NCBI GenBank assembly: GCA_022577435.1
Contig: JAKOON010000006.1
Span: forward strand, 16,584,001-16,648,000
DNA: 64,000 nucleotides
Direction: 5' to 3'
From: Embiotoca jacksoni
Taxonomy: Eukaryota; Chordata; Actinopteri; Embiotocidae
The translations under genes and the position numbers were made by a program. Below the pieces are notes generated by a model. The model made no database searches, was not told where the DNA came from, and was given only the letters and a program-made list of their open reading frames with translations. Positions 34,640 to 48,066 of this stretch are shown piece by piece (positions within the stretch are counted from its first letter, which is position 1; every line of letters starts with the position of its first letter).

Positions 34640-35050
34640 ACCTCGAGTTCTTATACTTAGACTTAGACTTAGACGTAGACATAGACTCTATTAATACCAC
34701 AGTGTGGGAAATTTTGTTGTAATAAGAAAAAAAATTACAATACATATAGAATAAAATAAGATGGATAAAAAGATTTTTTTTTTTTAGAAGAAAATAAGAG
34801 CAATGAATAAATACACTCACACAAAAACTATATACACAAAAACAAATAAAATCAAATAAATAAATACAGTTTGGGATGAATGGAAAGTGTCCGGTGCTAC
34901 GAATTGAAACGAAATACAGTGCAACGTTATTTTAGGGTGGCGTTGAATAGCCTGACAGCCGTCGGGACAAACAACCTGCAGTGGCGCTCTTTCCTGCACT
35001 GAAGGTGCAGCAGTCTGAACTGAAGGAGCTGCTTAAAGCGCCTTCTTTTG
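34640..35050 (-). mobile_element. Decayed repeat with TTAGAC microsatellite end
   Basis: It starts with four imperfect TTAGAC units (34656-34683), then CTATTAATACCACAGTGTGGGAAATTT. Near its other end is a GC-richer part with GCCTGACAGCCGTCGGGACAAACAACCTGC and GGTGCAGCAGTCTGAACTGAAGGAGCTGCT. I remember this pairing from a common teleost repeat. The simple-sequence tail suggests the 3' end of a non-LTR element lying on the minus strand, but no reverse transcriptase is visible. Confidence 0.45.
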
Positions 35051-36994
35051 AAGTGTGTCAGCATGTAGACTTAAACTGATAAAAATTGTTTAAAAAAAAA
35101 AAAATCCACTTTTTTTTTTTAACACTTTTCAGTTTCACAAACATATAAAATGGCTGCTTCACGTGTGGAAAAAAAATGCATCCAGCATTAATAGCAGACT
35201 TTGTCAGCTGGGCAGTGGAAGATCTCTCCCTTTGACGTTTGGTTGTGGGAATCAACTTAATTTAAACTTAATTGAGCTATTAAATAAATAAAACACATTT
35301 TGCGACTTCAGTGGCTTTAGAGAGACTTTTCTCACAGTCTGTACATGAAGTTCCTGTGCTCTCGGGGCGACCTCCTTTGTGTATCCCACAATGCCCCCTG
35401 CTGCCGTGGTTTTAACAGCCCTTTACATTACATTTCACTGGCTTAGAGCAGTGGTGCAGGTGCTGTACAATTTGAATACTGACTTTCCCGTTTAACCACA
35501 ACTTCCTTTTTAGGGGAAAGTTGCCATAGTGACAGTTCAAACATCAGTTACTTTTACAAACTAAAAGGAACTGTAAACACAAATGACTTTTGTCACATTA
35601 CAACTCCCAGCAAAGTGACTTATGTGACTCTGCTTTGACTTACAATACATTTATGTTATTTAGAGTGAATCATCTTCCATCATTACACACAGACTCACAG
35701 ATGCTAATTCTTTTTAACACATTTCCCCTGTGTGTCCTTCACCTCCTGATGAAATGTTTCTTGTTGTGGGATCCATTTCCCCGAGGATGTCTTTTGTACC
35801 CGAGAGGTACGGCTCGACACAGCAGGTTGTTTTATACTCTGATGTGACTTGTGATGCGAACGTTGACGTGTCTTCACAGCTGAGACGTAGGCGCCCTACT
35901 GCTCTGCTTTTAAAAATCTGACGTCCCACGATGAAAAAAGAAAAGACTGATCAAATACAATAAGCAAACGATCATCTCTGTTCACTAGACCGCAGGGCTG
36001 CAAATTGTGTTGTTACCCTGTTGCCGTTTACATTTCTGACATCGAAGAAATAAATAAAATCACATGTTGCTGTGTAAACTGGACAATGGTTGTTGATGTT
36101 TCTTTAAAGTGAACAGGTGGGGAAGCTGCTGTCAAGCATAAATGTTTAAAGAATCTGGTCTGCTGAGCAGCATTGTGAACAACTGACTGTGCAAATGAAT
36201 TAGTTATGACGTGATGAAGAACAGTTCATTTTTAAAATGATAAATTGATTAAAAAAAAAAAAATTCCCAAAATCATGCAAAATAGAATTATTTTGGGACA
36301 TAATTTGAATGTTTTAATGTAATAACCTTTAGATCATGACAAAATTAACGTGGTTTATTTTAACAAATTCACTGGCACACGCAATACAATTTTCTATTTA
36401 TTTTTTAAGAAAACATAAAACTACTATTGATCTAAATATACAGTTATATAGTAAAACTATTATTGATCAAATTATACATTGTTTTATACAATAATGTTGT
36501 ACAGCACGGTTACATGTACTGTATATAAAAACGATACCATTAAATCAGTGATCATGTGGGCTGTGCTGGTTCCCCGTCTGTCTGTTCACCACTAGAGTGC
36601 AGCAGAGTATCTGTTTGAGCAGTTCAATAAGCAGCAGACATCTGTCCTCGCCTCACCTTATTATACCATTAAAATCACTGCATTCCCAGCTGTAAGTTTT
36701 CGAAATAAGATTACCACCTCGCACATGTATCCCTCCGCCAACTACTCAAGAGGCAGTTTACATCCATCTTTTTCCAGACTCACATAATTTATGTACATAA
36801 GACTTTGAAGGAGTCCTTATAAATGTTCACATGGATGATGAATCTGACTCTGATACAACTCAAAGTTGTAGCCTTGAGAGGAGACGATGCTCCAAATATG
36901 GATGTTGCTGCGAGGGAAGCTACAAATTCAACAACGTGGCCTTTTCAAACAAATCGTCAACTCAACAGCACGGACGATCTATAGTATCAGCACT

Positions 36995-37350
36995 TACGTT
37001 TCTTAGTTATGCTGCTGAATTATGGCCAGAAAAGTGTTTTTGAAGAATATTATAATGTGACAGTGACATTGACCTTTCACCTTTTGGATATAAAACATCA
37101 TCACTTCATCATTTTACTTCTATTCGACATGTATGTGAAATGGTGTCATAATGAGCGAACTAATTGCTGAGTTATGGCCACAAATGTGTTTCGTAAAGTT
37201 ACAGTGACCTTTGACCCCCAAAATCAAAACAGTTAATCCTGGAGTTCAAATGAAAAGTGAATATTTGTGCCAAATATAAAGAAATTCCATAAAGACATTC
37301 TTGAGAAATCATGTCCACTTGACTGGAACGGATGTGAGGTCACAGTGACC
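36995..37350 (+). repeat. Dispersed repeat, copy 1 (GAGTTATGGCCACAAATGTG type)
   Basis: It contains ACAGTGACCTTTGACC, TGCCAAATATAAAGAAATTCC and GAGGTCACAGTGACCCTTGACC. The part 37080-37225 matches the reverse complement of 61105-61260 in order and wording (TTTTGGATAT, CATCACTTCATCATTTTA, GTGAAATG, GAGTTATGG.CACAAA, GTGACCTTTGACC). I recall this family as very common in teleosts. Class not assigned. Confidence 0.7.
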
Positions 37351-40300
37351 CTTGACCTCGGAAAAAAAGCCTCAAAAGCTACACATTATTGTTTTTTTTC
37401 TAATTACAGAAACCGTTGTTCCTCGTGATTGTACCCTAAATTAAACTGTGACACGGTCGTCATGATCTATCAGGACTGAATTGTCAACATAATAAACAAC
37501 AACACAGGTTTAACTAGAGCACCACACGGTTTCCTTCATGTGGTGTGGTACTGTACGCTGGACTCGGTACAGTCAACCAATACAGGAGACTTGTGAGGCG
37601 TTGAGAGTTCAGGCTCAGCTCAATGCTGCTGCTACCTGAGAGAAAGTACTGCTGTACCCCATGAGATGTCAAACCGCTCGTGACTTGGCACGTTTATCTC
37701 TCAATCCAAGTTGCTGTAGCCATGTGGGAGAGATTATGCTCCTCCCAATCCCTCCTTAACCTGCAGCTAAACCTAACACCGGAACAGGAGGATCTGTACT
37801 TTCACTCTGATAACAGCTGCAGGTACAGTCACGCGTCCTCTCATTTGTTCCAGGTCACTCCTAGTTTGGGACTGTTTGGTGGATGAAAGAGGAGCTCGGG
37901 GATGTTCTCCTGCTCGCCAGTACCATCATGAAGCAGACACGGGGGGATCAGACACAACGACAGTGTTGCTGTACAGGGAGGAGGCCGTAGCAACAACAAC
38001 TCTACAACGAGTGAGTCACAACTTTTGTCTGTTTCAGGAGCAATATGCAGTTGTTTCTGAGAAGTAAAAGTGTGTCTTCTTCTGGTTTCCCATCACTGAG
38101 TGTTTACATATTAGCAGCACATTTTCCCTGATATCAAACATCGACAACCACAAAGTGAAACGGTACAATTAAAATATACCCTGACCCTTTTTTTTTATTA
38201 TTTTTTTTTAATCATACAATCTCTGGTTCATGCAGGTTCATTCTTCAGAGATAGTTTTGATACCAGGTGACAGTCTATACAGCTTTTACCCACTCTGGTC
38301 CGGTTATGACCTCACTCCATGTCACTTTAAAGGACATAATGTCACTACTTATTCTTCTATCTGCATCACTCTGACCTTTAACAAATGTATTCATATGTGT
38401 CACAGCCTCCACAGCACATTAACAAACATGCCATAAGGTCATACTCTACTACAGCTCCAGGGATTACCAGTAAGAGATAAACAGCAGACTCCTGAGATTA
38501 GCAGCCAGTTTAAATACAACTGCCGGCAGGCGATGGCTCAGATTACTGGTCAAACACTGCAAACTAAAAAATGACCTCATACAAATATAAACAGCTCTGA
38601 CGTGAAATCAAGGACAAAACAAAATGTGATTATTTGTCAGCGAGCGAAAGGCTTTGAGTGACAGTGAAGAGGTGATGTGAGTGGCTCTTCTTCTCCCTCT
38701 GTCCTCAGAGTGAAAGTCAAGCCTCCAAACTGACCTCTCAGACGCTGAGAAAACCCGGTGGAGAGAAAACGGGAAGGAACATGAGGTGAGGAACATCCTT
38801 CATACACTGAATTAAAGTGAGAAGCTGTGTCTCTAGTTTAGTCACAGGTTTTTACACCTCGTGCTGCAATACGATGAGAAAAAAACTCTTTTTCTTTATG
38901 TGGCATAGTGATATTCAGCAGAGCTGAAGCAAAATAGTCACTCAAAAGAAACTGTGTTTCAGTCTTTTCTCAAACCGAACGGCAAATATTTTCTGGTTCC
39001 AGGAGGACAAATGTGAGAATTTGCTGCTGTTTTAATACATTGATTTGGGTTTTGTGTTGTTGGCAAGTTAAAACAAAATATTGTTTTAAAATGTTTTTAT
39101 ATTTAAGACACAAAACTACGGTTCTTAGCGGTTCATCAGGGAAACAATTAGTGAATGGAAGAATAATAAAAATATGTATTGGTTTCAGCCCCAACATTTA
39201 CTGTTACATTGAAATATTACTTATTCAGTTCAGACATGATCATGGCTGCTATAAAAAAAAATTAAGATCAGTAACACTTCCTGCAACACAAATGACTTCT
39301 GAAACCATTTTATGAGTAAACTATTAGAGCAACATCCAAATTCAAATCCTACATTTATGTGATTCATATTATACTGCTGTTCTTTTAATTTACAATTTAA
39401 AATGTTCTAAGACACGTTCAATGTTTATTTATTTTGACACACAACATTTCTTACTTATTGACTCCTATATTCAGCGTCAGAGAGATCTTGGTTGTGTTTT
39501 TACCTCATCACAAACATTTGTCTGTACTTGTTTGGCGTCGTCTTACTGTGTATGATATCAGTAGATCTGCTGTACAGGACATTGACATTAGATGATCCTG
39601 TATGTTTAACAGCAGCCTTGTTCTTAATAACTGTTTACTGTAAAGAAAAGCTTAATGATCCCAATTTCCACATCAAAATTAGTTCCTCAACATGTGTGCC
39701 ATCAAAACAGCATGAATGAGACAAAAGAAGTTGGTCAATTATTCAGCAGCCATTCACTGGTCCCTGTGCTAATCCCGCCATGCTCTACTGAACTAATGAC
39801 AGCAGCAGGTGTGACCACACGGACGTGAAATTATGGTCCAACAATCTTTTGGTTTTGTCCGAAACATGTGAAGCAGATTGTCCGATTTTACGCTGTGGTG
39901 CCATTTATTTACTCTTCATGCTCCCACGATGCCATTAATTGAAAACAAATGATAGCTTTCTCTGATGACGTCAAAAGTTTCATCATGAGTTGGGATTTTC
40001 ACAGCAAGATACCTTTTTATTGTGTTAAATTCTTAAAACGTATTTTTGTTGCAGCTAGGAGTCTGAACTGAAAACTGTCTGACAGGACAAAAGCTTTTGT
40101 TTTAATCAGAAGTGGAAAGTAAGTTTACACACACACACACAAAAAAAAAATCTAGTTCATTAGCATTACTTTCATTATGCCATAATACTGAAATGCTGAG
40201 TGAATAATTTTGCATCAGTGAAATGTGATAGAATAACAGGTTGAGGGACCATCCTGCAGAATTAGGACTTTTATTTTTAATACATCGTGCTGATAATACT

Positions 40301-40514
40301 CCTGTAGTTTTTCTTTCTGTGAGACTTTGCATGCAGAATTTTACATACAGTAAAGTCTCTTTAGCTTTTTCTAAAGGGGGGGTGTAAGGCTGCTACTGTA
40401 CTTGTTTAGTTGTCAGAAAACAGAAAATGGAGGTGGCATGCTGAAACGAACGGAAATCTTTGCCCCGAGCCCATGATTGTGCACTGCATGCTAAGCAGAT
40501 GCCCTTTGACTGTG

Positions 40515-40515
<1 letters not shown>

Positions 40516-40553
<38 letters not shown>
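40516..40553 (+). repeat. (CA)n microsatellite
   Basis: About 19 CA units. Intergenic. Confidence 0.96.
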
Positions 40554-40557
<4 letters not shown>

Positions 40558-41017
40558 GCATTAGTTTTCTAAAATAGTTGTGAGGCCTTCAGATGCATCA
40601 AGACAAAACCCTCCCCCACCAAACAATGAGCCTCATGCCGCCTTTTTTTTTTGGTATCACACAAATTCATTAATGGAAAGGGAATGCAAATAACTTGTTT
40701 CTGTCTTTCTTTCTTTTTCTTTTTAATCTGAAAAGAGTCTTTCATGGGCTGCTGCATAATGTAGCATTACCATGGCAACAGCCTCCCTCATAAGAAGGGA
40801 GGGGCTTCACTGGACACCACAGTTACAACTGCAGCTGGGACGTCCCAACAGGAGTCTCAATGGAAGCTGGTGTTATTTCAAAACACATTTCTTAAAGTTT
40901 GGCAGTATTGTTGTAGTTGGTGTTTTGTTGTTGTTGTTGGTTTTTTTTTTTAAGTAGCCTATTTTTATTTTTTTATTTTTAAGAGTTAGTCATAACAAGT
41001 TAGTTTTCTTAAGACAT

Positions 41018-41390
41018 AGGTTCAGCATTTTGGGAAGTATGCTTATTTTCTTTTTAAATGAGAATGCAATGAAATGATAGTGGACAAAAATAGTGGACAA
41101 TAGGTTAGCCTAGTTTAGTAAAAAAAAAAAAACAGAAAATATAGTGGAAACTGGAGGAAACAGCTCTATCCATAGATTTTAAAAAAAAATAATTTTTTTT
41201 TAAATTGCCCACAAGCACCTCTAAAGCGAAATAAACAGCCATAAATTGTTTTGTTTGATCTGTTAAAATGAACTAACAGATAAACAAAACATATTGTAGT
41301 TTTCTGTTATATGCAGGACTGGTTAAAAGCAGCTGCCAGGCAACTAGGAAGAATAATAGCTGGGCACCTAAAAGTAACGTTTTTACTCCA
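41018..41390 (+). repeat. Dispersed repeat remnant (CAGCATTTTGGGAAGTATGC type)
   Basis: It begins AGACATAGGTTCAGCATTTTGGGAAGTATGC and includes poly-A and poly-T interruptions. It resembles 44190-44310 (GACATTCTGGGAAACACG...GAGAGTTACATGAGAAG) and the 13590-13715 remnant. It is diverged, with approximate boundaries. Confidence 0.4.
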
Positions 41391-41544
41391 TTTCTGTAGT
41401 TATTTTACATATTAGATACATTAAATATAATGTGTTTAATTAATTTGCTCATACACCAGCTTTTTTTAAAAAAAAAAATTTTTTAACCTTCATACAAAAA
41501 CAGAAACACGTGAATAACTAGCAAAACGTTTATTGAAATTAAAT

Positions 41545-41720
41545 GTGTTTTGGTATTACGCAAGCGCACTGCGTTTTTATTATGGCGGGTTAAAGCCCTC
41601 CCTGCTGATTGGGTAACCGCTGTGACGTAACGACCAAACCTGCGAAAACGTAGCTCGAAGCAGCGATGCACGCCGTTCAACCCGGAAATAGTATCGAAGC
41701 GTGCCACAGGGTCGTTTCGT
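41545..41720. promoter_or_regulatory. CpG-rich segment with CCAAT and CRE-like sites
   Basis: A short CpG-dense block stands out in AT-rich DNA, with an inverted CCAAT (ATTGG, 41608-41612) and a CRE-like TGACGTAA (41623-41630) 11 bases further on. This combination is common in proximal promoters. It lies about 0.8 kb upstream of the candidate trim2 exon 1 donor, so it may be a trim2 promoter or enhancer. Its orientation is not known and no gene starting leftward was recognised. Confidence 0.4.
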
Positions 41721-42359
41721 CTTGTTGTCTGACTTTAGGCCAGAAAGGAAGAAGTTCAACTTAATTGTTTCCACAAAAAAAAACAACGAGTCTCCTCCTT
41801 CCTGTTACAGTAGCTACACTTAATACTTCTGACAGACTACATTTAAGATGGAAGTAACCTCGCCTATATTAACCTATACTGTAGCTCATTGGTTACATTG
41901 AGAGCTATAGTAGTTAATTTTTTTTAATTAATTCATACACTTAGAAAAAAAAAAACCTATGAAAATATAATTTGTTGTTGGAGATTAAAAACAAATTCCT
42001 TGAGCCGTTTTTCTGCATAGCAAATGTGAAACTTTACTTTTTTTATTTATTTATTTATTTATTTTTTTATCATTGCCTACTATTAGCCTACTTAAGCTTT
42101 TAAATACGACTCCGATAACTATCATTTACGACAGAAGAATTCAAGATGGGAATTGAGAGATAAAAATAATCAGTTTTACACCTCAGTGGACGGCATACCA
42201 CAAAACTGCCTGTGTAAAGCGTGCGGACCGAGGCTATTTGTTTTTTTTTACACGTGGATGTAATGTTGATGAGGGTTTCTCTGCTTTTTCTTCGGTCTGG
42301 ATTAGACTGCATCCGGCTGCGGTCGCCTCTCCCTTTTTAATGTCGGCGGGTCCCTTTAA

Positions 42360-42555
42360 TAAGTGAAGTGAGTCAGTCTCAGTTCAGCTGTAGTCTGTTC
42401 GTGCAGAGCAGCAGCCTGGACGGGGGGACGGAGGGGAGCCACAACCGGACCACTTAAACCTGGAACATCCCAGTGAGGATCACCGCTTTGTCGTCATCTG
42501 ATACATCCTGGTGCTTAATTGTAGTTTTTACGCCGGCAGAAAAGACAACCTTTAG
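42360..42555 (+). other. trim2: Candidate untranslated exon 1 of trim2
   Basis: A GC-rich stretch (GGACGGGGGGACGGAGGGGAG at about 42419) ends in the strong donor CTTTAG|GTGAGT (intron begins at 42556). There is no ATG-initiated frame that could join the TRIM2 frame, so this would be 5' UTR. Assignment to trim2 is by position only. The left boundary is approximate. Mammalian TRIM2 also has distant untranslated first exons and alternative promoters. Confidence 0.5.
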
Positions 42556-43737
42556 GTGAGTGAAAACACCAGCTGCGATTATTTGGCCTTTTTTTTTTTT
42601 TTGCTTTTATGTGTGACTTTACCTGAGTGTATTAAAAAAAGAAGAAGCTTTGAAATAATTTTAAATTTCTGGATTAACATTAAATATTCATCCAATCATA
42701 TAAAGTGTAAGTGTCCCAGCCGTCTGTCTGGGTCCTGTTGATTTATGAGGACCACTTCAATCACCCAGTTAATCATATTAGATCTACTTCCAGAATAAAT
42801 ATGGACACGTGTATATGGATAAACTGCAGGTTTGTATTTGCGTCAGCATCTTAAATCTGTGAAATCCTAAATTAACCTCTGTGTCTACTGATGCACCTGC
42901 CGAGTGTTGTGTCAAACAGGACCTCATGTGTCACATGACTGGTGGGTTTATGTTTTGTATAGATCGTTTTTAGTGCAGTCAAATATTCAGGTTTACAGTG
43001 AGATGATATAAACCTCTGGTCTGACTTCAGCTCCCACTTTACATGTTCGAGGGAAGCTTGAAGCACAGGGAGCTGTTACAGCTACCACAGTATGTTTTCT
43101 TGTCCTTAAATAAGGAAATGTTTGGTTTACTGTTTACCTGATTCCAACAAACCAAATGCTGGACAAAGAGTATGTTTGTGTGGGACACATTACCGATGCT
43201 GAGAGGAATTCTAAAACTGTGATAAGTTTATCCAACTTAGTGCATAGAAACACACAACATAATGTCAGACACGTGAAGGACTAAACAAATGTGTTTTAAT
43301 TGAATGCAACTCTGGGAGTGCTGCCCAGTTTGGTAAGCTTTGGTTCTCAGCGGGAATGTCTTTGTTGTAGCTACATGTTCAGATTTGAGAAAACTTCTGT
43401 CCTGCAGTATTGACTTTTCAAACTATAGACCCAATCAAAATGTGGGACGTTGTCTCGGTATGTGGGACACTGGACAAGGGATACAAATGCTGTGCAGTCC
43501 CACATCAAGTGGGACACCTGGTCGCCCTGTTTACTGTTTGGAGTTGAGCTTAACCTGAAAGTGCAGTTTGAGCTGATACTAAAGTTTAATAGTGCCTTTT
43601 TTACAGCACAGATTCTGATCACTGCAGTAGTTGCTGGAGTAGAGTCATCATCAGTTTCACTTGTTTCTGCTATGAAAAATGTCTGTGAATCAGATTCCTG
43701 TGGGAGTTGACTGATGTTAATAAGGTTTGATACATGG

Positions 43738-44088
43738 ACGGGCTATTGAGAGCACACATCTAGCAAGCGCTTGACGACACATCAATATATCGGTATCATG
43801 ATGTGAGACCAGATATCGACTTAGATTTTGGATACGATGATATTTTGATATGGCACGAGAGTTGACAGTAAATGGATTGATAATTTCCCGAATGTCTGAG
43901 CTTCTTTTACTATTTACCTCTATCCACTTCGTCATTGTATCCACACTCTGATGATTTATAAATATATTGTGTAAGCACCAGTAGTCCTCCCTACAATATT
44001 GTAGTATATCGATACTTATATACAACGCAAGTATTCTAAAAAAAAATATTGCGATATTTGATTTTGTTCATGTCGCCCGGCCCTAGGA
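43738..44088 (-). repeat. Dispersed ATATCG-rich repeat, copy 2
   Basis: On the minus strand it begins TAGGGCCGGGCGACATGAAC (from about 44087), the typical TAGGGCTGGGCGATAT start I recall for this teleost family, and continues into ATATCGCAATAT. It is in opposite orientation to the copy at 8070-8340. Confidence 0.6.
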
Positions 44089-44568
44089 ATGCTTCTCGGC
44101 TCATTATTGTGACATTTAAAAAAAACAAACCTATCAATTTACACCCTGGGGGGCATTTTCCAAAGGGGAGGCATGGCAGAAAAAGTCTGTTAACTAAAGC
44201 TGTATTTGACATTCTGGGAAACACGGATATCCACTTTCCTGCTGAGAGTTACATGAGAAGATTAATATCAGTCTTGCATCCAAGAATGGGGTCAAACTTC
44301 TCATTCAGCCGTTGGCGAGATAGTGTTGTAAAATGTAAAACTATTCCTCGAACTAATTTCAGCGAGGAGATCAAAGCACCAAAGATCTCCAACAGTAGCA
44401 TTGGATTCTGGTAAACTTGGCATTTGACATCAATTCTTAAGATTTTGACACTGGATTCATCATCCAGATGATGCTTCAGCGGCACATCCTCGAGCCATAT
44501 TCCTGTCATTAGATGGCTCCAGTGATGTTCTTCATAGTTAAACTAAATGGATTAAAGTCTCGTTACTG

Positions 44569-44589
44569 TCTCTCTCTCTCTCTCTCTCT
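44569..44589 (+). repeat. (TC)n microsatellite
   Basis: About 10 TC units, followed by TGTGTCTGTGTC. Confidence 0.9.
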
Positions 44590-47500
44590 GTGTCTGTGTC
44601 TCTTCCTCACTGTGTGTGAGAGTCTTTAATGTCTGAGCGGTAGTTTTTCTTTGGCTGCTGTTTTTTCAGTCACTGTGACATTGTGAGGTGCTCCGATGCA
44701 GTAAGTGGGTCTGGGAACAGGAAGCGGAGGGTGATGCAGTAAAAGGCTGCATAACTCTCTCACCACTGCAGTACAGCGTGTTGCAGCTGAAGCAGTGGAT
44801 GTGTAGGAGCATTCTCATGCTAATCAAGAAATAAGGCAGCCTCTGAGATGACTCAGAGCCCTGGACTGATGCAACATGCGCACTAAACCTCGCTGTTACA
44901 GTAGCTGGCTGACTTGTCACAGTGCGTCATAAATCAAGTGAAGACTATCTGCTTTTACAATCATCCCACGCTGACAGTTGATTTATGTAGAGTTCAAGTC
45001 TTCTGATATTTTCAAAATATTAGAAAAGGCTTATATCACCACTTGCTGTGGACTCAAAGAGTATCAAGTTAAGTAAAGAAAAACATATTATTGTAAACTT
45101 CATAAAGCTCAGATGAGGCCTGTTATCGAACTCCAATATTTAGAAATAAAAACGTGTCTGCCGCTCTCAGTACTGAAAACTGTGTGGATGGCAGATTCAT
45201 GTTCTTCCTTCCTGTTTTCATCAGACAATTTGTCATTTAGATTAGAATTTTGAAAAGTCTTTGTATGGCTATTTTTGTTTATATGACAGTTAACATTCAA
45301 GAAATGTAGCATCTTTAGGAAAACTGAAAAAGAGTTTTGTAGATGAACATTTTTAAAGTACTAATTTGGTATAAATTGCAAAATTCAGGCACCATATTTG
45401 CTCCAGTCGTTAAAACAAAACTCAAATAGTTATAACTGCTAGGGTTTATTGCAGGACTGTTTTTTTTTTCTATTTATTCAGGTGTAATAATGTAAATTAT
45501 TTGAGGTTGACACTTGTACAGTGGTATACAATCATTGTCCACCGCTGGAGCTTTAGTTTGTCCAATATGGTCATTTATACCAAAGAAATACTCCAGAATA
45601 CAGGAAGGGAAATAGAAAATAACTATGAATATAATGAACACAAAAATCATATTCAAAGTTGTATGACAAACATCTGTTTAATTAGAATCCAGATACAGTA
45701 CATACTGTATAGCTCAACTACAATACTAAACTATAACTCAAATCTAATGTAGAGGACTTTTTAACACTACAGTATCTGAATATATGTTTATGTACAGTTG
45801 ACCATAAGCATTGATGATCGTGACAAGAGGTTTTCCACTCCATATTGACTGTGTTTGGTATTGATGTTTGTCTTGTACAGTGACTGCAGGCTCGCTGTCC
45901 TGACCTGTTGCCCTGTGACTCTCCGGATCAATGGGCTCTGTGCTGGGAGCTCTGCTGGGTCTCTTCCACAGCGACGCCTGGTTAAAACTCATTGATTAAC
46001 ACTGGACACGAGCCAGCTCAGTCACTGTTAACTGAGTCGCTTCCCTGTGTGTGAGGAATTCAGAGGGGTCACCGCTTGTCTGTGCGTTAAGGGTCGTGAC
46101 TGTTGCTGTGAAACGACATAAACAGGAGGGACTTTTGTGTTGGGCTCACCGTCTCTATAACTGCTGTTATTTAATGAGTTCTGTACCGTAGTTGTGAAAA
46201 AGCTGCCTGGTGATGAAAACCCCCAAAATACGCACGATGTATGTGGTGTTTATCTGTCGAGCCAAGAAATCCTTGGGATAATTTTTTTTTTTAACCATTT
46301 CTAAGCTGCTTGTTTTTTTTGTGTGTGTGATTATGTTGGCTCTTTGAGCTTGGTTTGATACATAATGTAAACAGTATGCATGCAGATAATAACTATCTTA
46401 ACTCTCAATTAAGGTGTCAGTTATTATTAAAATAACGTAATCGCTTAATCCATGAATTGTCAAGAAATAATGCCCTTAAGAAGCTCCCAGAATCTAATAT
46501 CATATCTTCAAATTGCTTGTTTTGTCCCATTAACAGTTCATAGCTCATGGATGACCATTTCACCAACATATAAAACGCAGAAAAGTCTTTATATATTTGT
46601 TGAAAATTGCTGGAGATGAATTTTTCAGTATAAATTACAGACTCCTAAAGCATCTAATTGAGTATAACTGGATGAGACTGGTTTGTGCTTCTCCATTTCA
46701 TATACATGAAATTCAATGAAACAACACAGTATTAAGATTTAACAATTTGACTGAGTGCAACTCTTGTTGTATTTGTAGACAAGACACCATCAAATGTCTT
46801 GTTTTTTCTGACACTTCAAAACCGAGATATTCAGTGACTAAGACAAGAAGCCCATCCTCACATCTAAGAATCTCATGTCATCAAATGTTTTGACATTTGG
46901 CTTAAAAATATAATAAAAATAATGACAAAATCTGTCTGTAAGGTTTTTACCATTTTCATCTTCTGAGATTACAAATATGTTCTCATGCTTTGTTGAAAAT
47001 ACAATCTGCGTTGTATTTCGAGATTAGACGGCATCTACATGAATTTTTATTAGGTGATATCTTGTTAAATCTGTGTGTTATGGATGGGTAACAGTGGTAG
47101 ATTATAGTGTTATATAGACCAATTATTTTGAGGAGGGAACCATCCTCTAACCTTTCCTCTGGAACTGCTCACTGTCTTGAATCTGTCTCTGCTGTCATGC
47201 ACCATATTCCTGCTGAGTGCACAGCATGCTGCAGCCAGCAGGGGATATCAGCGCTGCACGAGAGGAACACGAGTAACCCAAATAACTCACATGAGCATAA
47301 ATATTGATTTATGATGCTTCTTAAACATATCCAGTCCCCAGTTGGCAGCTTGGTGACTTGTTTTAGCTTATTGGCCATATTTGAAAGTGAGGAAGAGGCA
47401 GAGTTAAGAAAACTGTGTTTTTTTTGTGTATGGATTTCAGATTATCGCGTGTTCCTTTGATTTCTGTTCTTTTGCATTCAGGTGGATTTGTCTGTTTTCT

Positions 47501-48010
47501 GAAGTGTGAGAGAATATTGAAAAACAGCCTGAACAGTCTGGGAGTGTTGTTTCACCTTTCTGGGTCTCGTTTTGCTGCAGTCATTCACCGGACTCCCTTT
47601 AATTATCTTGAACTGACACTTAGTCGACATGCAGCACTGCAGTATGTCCGGAGCAACTGGATGGTTTGTTTCAGCAATATTATGAGGCATTTCAACTTTG
47701 TTTCTATATTCTCATGAGTAAATGGGACATTATACGTTTGATTGATATTCAATACTCACTGGATCTTTTAGAACTGCTGTATATTCAGCTAGTGTCCTGT
47801 TACTGAGTTACAACCCAGTCACTACGATATAAATCTAAGCAGCAAAGGATTGAATCATATATTCCTGTTTCTGTTTAGAGTAGTTTTCTATGCTGTGTGT
47901 AATCCAGTTAAGTGGGAGTGGATGTTCAGAGGGGAAACAGATACATTTGGATAATTACCTCAAACGTTGTTTATAGCCTGCCAATAAATTAAAGCTTTCA
48001 AGAAAAGGGG

Positions 48011-48011
<1 letters not shown>

Positions 48012-48066
<55 letters not shown>

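Larger units (their letters stand above)
32521..41540. other. Intergenic DNA between fhdc1 and trim2
   Basis: About 9 kb without a recognised gene. It holds candidate distal polyadenylation signals for fhdc1, a TTAGAC-tailed repeat (34640-35050), a dispersed repeat copy (36995-37350), a CA microsatellite (40516-40553), a remnant at 41018-41390 and many homopolymer runs. Open frames up to about 100 codons lack motifs. Confidence 0.6.

Noticed and set aside
37680..38067. Two short consecutive open frames in a GC-richer intergenic patch, looking like possible exons
   Set aside because: The phrases QLNLTPEQEDLYFHSDNS look protein-like, but no family is recognised and no continuous spliced frame with neighbours could be built.
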